Positions 55,041 through 64,000 of a stretch of DNA of 64,000 nt are shown here, one piece after another. Under the pieces are notes generated by a model. That model saw only the letters and a program-made list of their open reading frames with translations, had not been told where the DNA came from and did no database searches. How positions within the stretch are numbered: position 1 is the first letter of the stretch; each line of letters opens with the position of its first letter. A program made the position numbers and the translations under genes. The stretch is from Adiantum capillus-veneris (taxonomy: Eukaryota > Streptophyta > Polypodiopsida > Polypodiales > Pteridaceae): NCBI GenBank assembly GCA_014529385.2, contig CM043944.1, forward strand, positions 45,144,268 to 45,208,267, read 5' to 3'.

Positions 55041-58000
55041 GACCATCGTATCTTTTTACTAGTTTAGCATAATACTCTGGTGGCCCGTAGGATTCTTGCC
55101 CGTAGTATGCCTTAGATGAGCCTTGAGAAACTTTAGCAAGACCCAATCATTGTCCTTAAAGGCTAAGGCTCTTCTGTGCTTATTAGCAGCAGCCCTTTTT
55201 GCCTTTGCTGTGAGATGGATATAACCTCTTTAATCTTTGAAAAAGATTCTTGTGAGTCTCGCCTATATTCATCAGCAGCGAAGATCTTCCCATGTACTTT
55301 AAGTAGTAAGGGACTTTTGGATCTTCCCTCTCTAAACTCGAAAGGTGCTTTCCCAACAGAAGTATGTACAATATCATTGTACGCATACTCTATAAGAGGT
55401 AGGTACTTCTCTCATTGAGAACGTAGATCTACTTCCATGACATAGGCTTTTAGTAGATCAAGAATCGTTAAATTAGTTATTTCACTTTGGTCATCCATTT
55501 TTGGATGATAGGCCAAGAAATTTAATCTAGTTCCTAGATTCTCAAAGAGACCCTTCTAGAAATTATTGGTCATTTTGTCCGATAGTATGGATGTTGGCAA
55601 GACATGATACTTGAAAATTTGAGATCTAAAGAGAGTTGCCATTTGATGTGCCTTAATAGTCTTTTTGACAGGCATAGAGTGTGTTTTCTTGCTAAGCCTA
55701 TTGACTAAAACAATCCAAGTTGCCTTTCTCGATCAAATTTCAATTTTTGGTATACCACGCATTTTGAAACATACTCTTGTATGTTTACTTTTCATGGTAG
55801 ACCAACAGAAATACATTTCTACTCCTCGAAGAGTAGATTATAGAATCCCTCTTTGCCCTGGATAAGGAGAAGCATGGGAGTAATACACAACTTTCTTATT
55901 GTATGGGTGAATAACACATAGCCTATTGTCGTTTGGAAGATAATCATCCTTCAAGGTGAATGGCTCTTTTTTCTTCCCTAATGCAAAGGGTGTAATTACG
56001 TACTTAAAGTCTTGGTCAGTAGCATACTGATCTATCATAAAAGATAGATCATTGTGAGTTGCTATCAAGACCGCATTTACCCTTAGCCATTGTGAAAGTG
56101 CATCGACCACTTGATTGTGCTTGCCAGCAATGTGAGAAATATGAAAATTTAAATTGCGAAAGAAAATTTTCCCACCTCATTTGTCTTTAGGATAGCTTGG
56201 TTTGCGTCATTAATTTCTTGAGGCTTTGTGATCCATTCATAGGATGAATAGACTCCTCAAGAGATAGTGTTTCCACGTGTGTAGGGCATATAAAACAGCT
56301 AGTAGCTCTTTTTTCGTATTTGCCCAATACTCACTTATCAGAGTTGAGTCTTTGACTCTTATATGCTATAGCATGCCCTTCTTGAAGCAAAATAGCTCCA
56401 AGGCAATAACCACAAGCATCACATTGGACCTCAAATGGCTTTGAGAGATCTAGTAGGGTGAGCACAAGTTGAGAGATAAGCTTCTCAAAAGCTACTTGCA
56501 CTTTTGCAGTCCATGAATACTTAACATTCTTTTTCGTTAAGTCATGTAATGGGCCTGCTATTAGTGAGAATTTTTTTATGAAGCATCTATAGTATGCACA
56601 CATACCTATAGATCTTTGTACCTCTTGTAGATTCCTTGGATTAGGCCATCTTTTTATTACCTCTAACTTTGTTGGATCCATACGGGTGCCATGTTTAGAG
56701 ATAATGTGACCTAAATATTGAATCTCTTGTAGGAAAAATGCACTTTAAAAAAAAAAAAAATGAAAAGATTATCCTTTCTTACAACTTGAAATATTACTTG
56801 GAGGTGTCGCTTGTACTCCTCAAGAGAATTTGAGTGGCCCGTGGAACATGAAATTTGTTTTTGATAGTGATCTTATTTAGCACTCTATAGTCAACACACA
56901 TGTGATATGTGCCATCTTTCTTTTGCACTAAAAGTACTGGTGAACAGAATGGAGAGGAGTTAGGCCTCACCATCCCCTTTTCCATCAAATCATGCACTTG
57001 CCTCATGATCTCCTCTTGTTGAGCTTGGGAAACTCGATAAGGAGGCTTGTTAGACGATGAGCTTCCTAGTAGGATCTCAATTGCATGGTCAACATCCCTC
57101 ATTTTGGAGGTAGCTCACTAGGGATGTTATTAATGTAAACATCTTGGAATCCATTTAGGAAATTAGACAACTCTAATTCCTCTTGATTCCCTTTATTTCT
57201 ACTTGTGAAAACATTGGAATCATTTACAGATTCTCCAATAAAAATCATATACGCAGAAGTAGAGCTTTTCATGGACTTATCAAAAGCAAGCATATTTACC
57301 AGGGATATGGTGTTCCTCGACTCATTAGCATCTATGTACATGCTCTTTTCCTTGTAAGTGAAGTAGATTCTCCTTTCAAGGAACTTCATGTTGGAAGCCA
57401 TGCAATTAAACCATGGTGCCCCAACGATAACATCCTCATGTTTGGGAGGGAAAATCAAGAAATCCTCTTTGTCCACATAGCTTTGGGCATGAAGCCTCAA
57501 TTTTCCAATTAAGGGAGTAGCTGAGACGTCTTGTCCCTTGATAGCTCCACGGCTTTCAATGCATCTCCCATCCCGTTGGCTTGTATGCTTAGCTTGGTGG
57601 TCAACTCCATGGATATGAAGTTGTGAGTTGACTCAGGGTCAAACAAAATAAAGGAATCATGCTCTTGCATCTTTTCCCAAGCTAGGAAAGGAGAAATCCT
57701 TGGCAATGAGCATCCCCTTTTGGAGCTTCAACCATAGAGGCTCTAGGCGGCTCATTGTACACATTTCTTTGGGGGCAATCATGATAGGCATGTCCTTGCT
57801 CCCCGCACTTGAAGCACCGGTTATCTTTGCAATAACACTCTAGCTCCTCGGGAGAAATTTGATTCTTGCCTTTGTAGACTCCTTTTTCCTTAGCTTTATT
57901 ATTGTTGAGAAAATCACGTCAAGGTTGTATTGGCGGCTTGTAGGAGAACGGTGTCTCCTGCCTTTTTGGCACAGAATTTTGATCGTATCCTTTGTATTAT
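55041..58000 (-). pseudogene. Gypsy D1 internal region (gag knuckle, protease, RT remnant, RNase H, integrase)
   Basis: On the minus strand from high to low coordinate: a zinc knuckle CFKCGEQGHAYHDC (about 57,820-57,770), a protease-like block (57,706-57,509, FDPESTHNFISMEL), RT N-terminal part (57,102-56,794, [20 protein letters not shown]), RNase H (56,681-56,331, PFEVQCDACGYCLGAILLQ), integrase zinc region (about 55,880-55,840) and core (WIVLVNRLSKKTHSMPVKK, about 55,730-55,660), and a C-terminal piece at 55,386-55,183. The RT core with its YxDD is missing: the frame jumps from the FHVPRATQ region to the [10 protein letters not shown] region near 56,800. Many stops and shifts. Confidence 0.85.
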
Positions 58001-58867
58001 TCTCGATGTGTATCAGTCATTTCTATGATAACAAATAGCATGTAAGAATTCTAATCTTGTTTAAATCGCGAACCATATCCAAGAGATATCGAGGTCATTT
58101 GTTCTAGGGCAGCAACAGGATGCCCACAAGTTTTTGTTTTTCCTACTTGAAGGCATGCAAGAACACTGCAAAATAGAAGGGAGCTGCCAAAGTTAGAGGC
58201 CAGAGACTAGCCTGGGATCTGATATATCTATTAGCAGCGTGATCTTTTGGTTTATAAGAATGCAACGACTAATTTAGAGGTAAGTTGTTTAGCACTGGAC
58301 ATTCCATTACTACATTTTTATCTGTTGTATTTTGGAATGAGCTCACTCCTTCGCCCACCATTCACTCCATGCTCGCAGACTCTTCAACCTCTTTCAGTTC
58401 ATGGGCTAGTCGAGTGATCTATATCAATGCATTCATTTGACTCGTGTCCCTCTTGATGTCATAATTACAAGGAAACTCCGCTTCGAGGCCTATTGGATCG
58501 AATTCCATTTCCAAAGTCCCCTATTTCTTGTTTTGTATGTGCCATACCTTTGGGGAGTTTCAAATGTTTTATATACAATATACATATATAAAGCCATTTT
58601 GGAAATGTTCTAGTGAAATGAGCAAGCCATTTTCGTCTTTGATGGGCGATCTTGTTCCCGTTCCATGTAATATTTCAAAGACATTGGTGGATGCATTTTT
58701 TCTAACTCTTTTGAATTGTTACAGAGTGTTTGTATGTTGCTTTTCTGGAAGTTTTCTCTCAACTGTTTGTATGTTTCTTTTTGAAATCTCTATGACAATG
58801 TAAAAATTATTGGTCAGGAATGTCAAGTTTCAACATTTGTTTGGTGCTCTTTAGGTGTAATCACTTT
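58000..58867. other. Degenerate gag-proximal or unassigned sequence
   Basis: No convincing domain was found. It may hold the decayed 5' gag portion of D1 and the flank of the LTR at 58,868. A 91-codon plus-strand frame at 58,528-58,803 has no recognised domain. Confidence 0.4.
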
Positions 58868-59610
58868 TGTAATGGGAATGGCCTATGAATTTTGAGAATA
58901 GTGAAACTAAGAGAATTAAGGTGAGCATTTTTGTGAGATCACTTTGAGAACATAGAGGGTGAACTTACTTGATGGTAGCAACATAAACATAGTACTTAAT
59001 TAATTTAGAATGAACAATACTTTTGCAAGAGAGAGAGTATTAGAGAACATGACAATAGTTGAGGACCGGATTTACTTGGAGCCGGTTCCCCCTCCAAAAG
59101 GCGTTTGTATTATAGATTCTCCCATCAAGAGAGACTTTGTTAAAATACAATCTTTGTGTTCCTTGTGACCTTGGTGATGCTATGAAGATGGAAAGCTTCA
59201 TGCATCACGAGCTTAACATAAACTTTGCAAAAAGCATTAACTATCCCAAGACTCAGTCCCAAGGCCTCAAACACCTTCGAAGGTGGAGAGAGCTAGCAGG
59301 GAATGAGGGTAGGGAAGAGGAAGAAGAAACATTCCATAGGAGAAAGAAATAGTTCCTCACTTATCATCACTCTTCTTGTTTATCATAGCATAATAGCATA
59401 GTAATGAAGATGAAGAAGATGGCAAGCTTAAGCATTGAAGCATGGCTCTTGGTTGGATTTGCATTCCATAGCCAAGAGTGTTGGTGTAGGCTCTCAACTT
59501 TTTCACAAGCTTGGAGAAGGAGATAAAGTTCTTGCACTTTGCACTCCACACAATGAGAGAATGTGTGTGTGTGGGGGGGAGAGTATACCCCCCTCTCATA
59601 CTTGGCCCAC

Positions 59611-59662
<52 letters not shown>

Positions 59663-60491
59663 TTATTTTATTATTTCATTATAAAGAACTTAATCATTTA
59701 CTTTTATGTATCTAAATTCTCAGTGGACCCCTTTAAAATCTATCCAATAGCATTCAAGCACATTATGAGGGCCACATGTGGAGGATCATTTGAACATGCG
59801 TCTTTTATGCTTATTAAGTCATTTGGTTGAATTGAATACTTAAAGGACTTAGTCAATCAAACAAGCATGTGTCTTTTATGCTTCTTAAGTCATTTGTTTT
59901 GAATTGAATACTTCAAACCTTAGTCAATCAAGCATGGAAACGTTCATGCCTCTTGAGAATTTATCTTTGAATTTAACATTTCAAAAACCTTACTCATTTA
60001 AGCATAAAAATCACCTCAAGCTTTGGACAAGGTTCCCACAACCACTTTAAGCATCTTAGTACCTTATGCTTGGGTAGGATTCCCACCTCGAAATTAGCCC
60101 TACCTTGCGTAAGGTCAAAGGACTTTTTAACACTAACTTTTGGATGTCTTTAATGAAGCTAATCCTAAGGTCTTTTAAGCTCCATTAGATGCACTTTGCT
60201 CTTTGATAGACTTCCTCTGTTTGGACACCTTATGAGATGTAGCCACCTCTCCTCCTGGTCCCTTGCTCAGGTAAATCTAGAAGCACTTATTGCACATTGC
60301 TCTTTGGTAGATCGTCTCCTTTTGGATCCCTATTGAAATGCAACCATTTCTCCTTTTGATCCCCTGTTGAGATAGGTCTACAAGCACATATATATATCCT
60401 AACTCTTATTCACCTTTTATCTTCCCATATTAAGTGATCAGTTTAATATGAGAAAATCATTTGTCAAAGATAGATATTATATTTTATGACA
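58868..60491 (-). repeat. Gypsy D2 3' LTR (about 1.6 kb), minus orientation
   Basis: On the minus strand it begins TGTCATAAAATATAATATC at 60,491, just after a purine tract AAGAGAGAGGTAA, and ends CCCATTACA at 58,868. It is an inverted homologue of 53,224-55,027, sharing for example AAGAGCCATGCTTCAATGC. Position and polypurine tract fit the 3' LTR of D2. Confidence 0.8.
59611..59660. repeat. (TC)n microsatellite
   Basis: About 48 bp of CT repeat within the D2 LTR; absent from the inverted LTR copy. Confidence 0.9.
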
Positions 60492-62995
60492 TTACCTCTC
60501 TCTTGAAATCATAGTCGTCCTCGACTATGAGGTAGAGAAGATAAAGCCTAGTCATTAGTTCATGTTTCTTAGCGGTAGAGGATCCCTTTTTACCTGACGA
60601 CATCATTCTAGAATGGATGACTAATCCATTTGGTGCTTGGGAGACTTAGCTGCCGCAAGCATGTCTGCTCTTTAGTCTATATCATACTTCCAAAGTAGAG
60701 TAACAAGTTCTACTTGGTGTTTGGGAGACGTCGTCACCACAAACATGATCCTAAGCATGCATACTTCTTAAATGTTGTGATAATAAAAGAAAGAGAATGA
60801 GTCTTATCAGACAAAAACATTGTTCATTTAAAATGCATTTTCATTTGCTTACTATAGTTTAGCATTGTAAGCATTGACAAGGTTCATGTTATCCTTAAGC
60901 TAGGTTCCTTGCATCCATCTAGCATCTTTAAAAGGATAATTCTTAAACTTAACAAGATATCATTGGATAATCTTACCTTTTCTTAGTACCTTGTCTTTGT
61001 GTCAAAGAATCGATTCGGGCTACAACACCTCTTCTTGATCTTCGATCTCTAGTGGGTCCTTTATTATTGGTTCTTTTGGTGGATCTCCTTTGTAAGGCTT
61101 GAGTAGGCTCACATGGTTAGCATTATGAATGAGCCAGTGGTTGGGCAACTTTTACTAATAAGCAATCTCATTGATTGGCTTAATAATTTTAAAAGAAAGG
61201 ACCATAGTATCTTTTTGCTAGTTTAGCATAATACTCTTGGTGTCTCGTAGGGTTCTTGCAAATAGTATGCCTTAAACGAGCCTTGAGAAACTTTAGCAAG
61301 ACCCAATCATTTTCCTTAAAGGCTAAGGCTCTTCTGTGCTTATTAGCAGCAGCCCTTTTTGGCTTTGCTGTGAGATGGATATAACCTTTTTAATCTTTGG
61401 AAAAGATTCTTATAAGTCTCGGCTATATTCATCAGCAGAGAAGATCTTCCCATGTACTTTAAGTAGTAAGGGACTTTTGGATCTTCCCTTTTTAATCTCG
61501 AAAGGTGCTTTTCCCATAGAAGTATATACAATGTCATTGTATGCATACTCTAAAAGAGATAGGTACTTCTCTCATTGAGAATGTTGATCTACTTCCATGA
61601 CATAGGCTTTTGGTAGATTCAAGAATCGTTAGATTAGTTATTTCACTGTGGTCATCCGTTTGTGGATGATAGGCCGATAGAGAAATTTACTCTACTTCCT
61701 AAATTTCAAAGGGACACTTCTAGAAATTACTGGTCATTCTAGGATCTTCGTCCGACACTATGGATGTTGGCAAGACTGATACTTGAAAGTTTGAGATCTA
61801 GAGAGGGTTACCGTTTGATGTGCCTTAATAGTCTTTTTGACAAGCATAAAATGTGTTTTCTTGCTAAGCCTATTGACTAAAACAATCCAATTTGCTTCCC
61901 TCGTTCAAATTTCAAATTTTGGTACACCATGCATTTTGAAACATACTCTTGTATGTTTACTTTCATGGTAGACCAACATGAATACATTTCTTCTCCTTGA
62001 AGAGTAGATTATGGAATCCTTCTTTGCCCCATATAAGGAGAAGCATGGGATTCATACATGACTTTGTTATTGTATGGGTGAGTAACACATAGCCTATTGC
62101 CGTTTGGAAGATAACCATCCTTCAAGGTGAATCATTCTTTGGTTCTTCCCTAATGCAAAGGTTGTAATTACCTACTTAAAGTCTTGGTCAGTAGCATACT
62201 CATCTATCATAAAAGATAGATCATTGTGAGTTACTATAGACACCACATTTACCCTTTGCCATTGTGAAAGTGCATTGACCACTTGATTGTGCTTGCCAGC
62301 AACGTGAGCAATATGAAATTTAAATTACGAAAGAAAATTTGCCCGCCTCATTTGTTTGTCAAAAAGCTTGGTTTACGTCATGAAGTTCTTGAGACTTTGT
62401 GATCCATTCGTAGGATGAATGGAGCCCCGAAGAGATAGTGCTTCCATGTGTCCAGGGCATGTAGAACAACTAAAGCTCTTTTTCGTATATGCCCAAGACC
62501 CATTCATCGGCATTGAGCCTTCGGCTCTCATATGCTATGGCATGCCCTTCTTGAAGCAAAACTGCTCCAAGGCAATCACCACAAGCATCACATTGGACCT
62601 CAAATGGCTTTGAGAGACCCGGAAGCATAAGGATTAGTTGAGAGGTAAGCTTCTCTTTGAGCTTGTCAAAAGCATTTTGTTCTTTAGCACTCCATGAGTA
62701 ATTGACGTTCTTCCTTAGTAAGTCATGCAATGGTCCTGCTATTTGAGAGAATTTTTCTATGAAGCGTCTATAGTATGTACACATACCAATAAAGCTTCTT
62801 AGCTCATGTAGATTCCTTGGATTAGGCCATGCTTTTATTACCTCCAACTTTGATGGATTCATACATATACCATCTTGAGAGATAATGTGACCTAAATATT
62901 GAATCTCTTGTAGAAAAAATTCACTTTTCTTTTGTTTAATGAAAAGTGTATTCTCTCTTACAACTTGAAAGATTACCTGGAGGTGTCACTTGACT
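60492..62995 (-). pseudogene. Gypsy D2 (chromovirus) pol 3' half with chromodomain
   Basis: On the minus strand: an RT tail ([20 protein letters not shown], about 62,980), connection and RNase H (62,862-62,470, SFIGMCTYYRRFIEKF, PFEVQCDACGDCLGAVLLQ), integrase core pieces (WIVLVNRLSKKTHFMLVKK, SIVSDEDPR; about 61,900-61,740), a C-terminal block (61,546-61,343) and a chromodomain-like segment at about 61,050-60,905 (HKDKVLRKGKIIQ, YLVKFKNYPFKDARWM). Chromodomains on integrase define chromoviruses and guide insertion to particular chromatin. Stops and shifts are frequent. The 5' part was cut at 62,995 by a copia element. Confidence 0.8.
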
Positions 62996-63187
62996 TGAAG
63001 CAGTACGAGTGGAAGTGCGACGCGAGAGAGAGTGCAAGAAGAAGAGCACGACGATATGGTGAACTCGCTCTACTGTAATGTGTAGAGCATAGTGAGTTCT
63101 TATTAGGTTTTTACAAAAGAATATGTGTACATACCTGGCGGCCCGCCCACTTACCTGGGCGACCACATTGGGCTTTATACCCCAACA
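62996..63187 (-). repeat. Copia E 3' LTR (192 bp)
   Basis: Begins TGTTGGGGTATAAAG at 63,187 and ends GTACTGCTTCA at 62,996, with TG and CA ends. Confidence 0.82.
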
Positions 63188-63276
63188 ACCTCCCACTTAA
63201 ATTCCAATGTGGTACTTTAAGTGTGAGAGAAGCTACTATACAAGCTAATATACAAGAGATGTAGAGAAGTGATGTA

Positions 63277-64000
63277 CTACCCTACACCTAACTGCTTGCG
63301 AAAATGCGCAAAGCTCTCTGAGGGAAGTCCTTTTGTAAGTAGATCAGCAGGATTTTCTGTGGTGTGAACTTTGACAAGCTGAAGTTGCTTATCCTCGAGC
63401 ATTTCCCTGATGAAATGATACTTCACATCCACATGCTTTGTCTTTGAGTGATAAACTGGATTGCGAGCCAATTGTATAGCACTTTGACTATCACAATATA
63501 ACACAGGCATCTCTTCTTTGATTCCCAAGTCTGTTACTAGTCGATTAAGCCAAATTGATTCTTTGCATGCCTCTAATGCTGCAACATATTCAGCCTCTGT
63601 AGTAGACTGAGTAACACAATCTTGTAATCTAGAACGCCATGATACTGCTCCACCAGCCAATGTAAAGACATACCCTGACGTAGACCTTCGGTTGTCTAAG
63701 TCACCTGCATAATCTGAGTCTATAAAACCCTTTACACTTAGCTCCTGACTCCCATAGCATATACGCATACTCTTTGTAGCTTTCAGGTATCTCAATATTC
63801 CTTTCACTGCCTCCCAATGTTTCTTGCCTGGGTTTGACATGTATCGACTTACTACTCCACTGCAAATGCAATGTCTGGGCGAGTAGCAATCATTGCATAC
63901 ATCAAACTACCCACTGCAGACGCATATGGAATCTTATCCATTTCAGCCTGTTCTTCCTCAGACACAAGACAATCTTGTTTGCTAAGTTTCACATATGGTG
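63277..64000 (-). pseudogene. Copia E pol: RNase H and RT tail, partial
   Basis: The 187-codon frame (63,840-63,277) is a copia RNase H: FIDSDYAGDLDNRRSTSGY, TTEAEYVAALEACKE, YCDSQSAIQLARNP, ENPADLLTKGLP. Upstream, the RT tail (SAVGSLMYAMIATRPDIAF) is in another frame because of a one-base loss near 63,865. The RNase H acidic residues appear retained. The 5' portion is outside the window. Confidence 0.9.

Larger units (their letters stand above)
62996..64000 (-). mobile_element. Ty1/copia retrotransposon E, 3' end (continues beyond window)
   Basis: On the minus strand the RNase H gene leads to a polypurine-like AAGTGGGAGGT and then a short LTR starting TGTTGGGGTATAAAG. It is inserted into the D2 reverse transcriptase. 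The rest lies beyond 64,000. Confidence 0.88.

Noticed and set aside
59356-59830. Frames of 80 and 131 codons around the CT run
   Set aside because: They lie in the D2 LTR and include microsatellite translation.

Overview
This is repeat-rich nuclear DNA from a land plant. The evidence is plant transposon families (a MULE with a FAR1-like region and SWIM finger, a CACTA element with TNP2- and TNPA-type genes, copia elements with methionine-tRNA primer sites, gypsy elements with dual RNase H or a chromodomain), GT-AG introns, a TIR-NBS-LRR relic and a heavy-metal-associated isoprenylated (HIPP) gene fragment. No organellar or bacterial genes were seen. I cannot name the species; a large-genome plant such as a fern is possible.

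Layout. 1-2.0 kb: decayed, intron-bearing transposase-like relic of unknown family. 2.2-5.8 kb: a decayed acidic gene (minus) and a histone H3/CENH3-like gene (plus), diverging from a G-box-rich spacer. 5.8-9.3 kb: low-complexity DNA, a Tourist-like MITE and small repeats. 9,268-19,100: a second MITE copy split by a 9.4-kb MULE (9,425-18,823; 9-bp target duplication). The MULE has an apparently intact five-exon transposase and, convergent to it, a Ulp1-like protease gene whose catalytic cysteine position reads arginine. 19,313-27,006: a 7.7-kb CACTA element (3-bp duplication CTG) with a broken TNP2 gene, an open TNPA-like gene and a captured HIPP gene copy. 27.0-28.6 kb: no recognisable gene. 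28.7-31.7 kb: a TIR-NBS-LRR pseudogene. 32.6-42.9 kb: copia A with copia B nested inside it, both with matching 5-bp duplications. 43.0-51.7 kb: an 8.7-kb Tat-type gypsy element on the minus strand. 52-63 kb: remains of chromovirus-type gypsy elements (D1, D2) with 1.6-1.8 kb LTRs in inverted orientation. 63.0-64.0 kb: the 3' end of a copia element that entered D2 and runs off the window.

The window is therefore a stack of nested insertions around a few host-type genes. Only the MULE transposase and the CACTA TNPA-like gene have full open frames under my exon models; the H3-like exon is open but its 5' end is unresolved. The most interesting items are the CENH3-like histone fold, the MULE with its hairpin array and altered Ulp1 gene, and the HIPP gene captured with its CaaX end. 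All exon models were read by eye from splice consensus and frame continuity.
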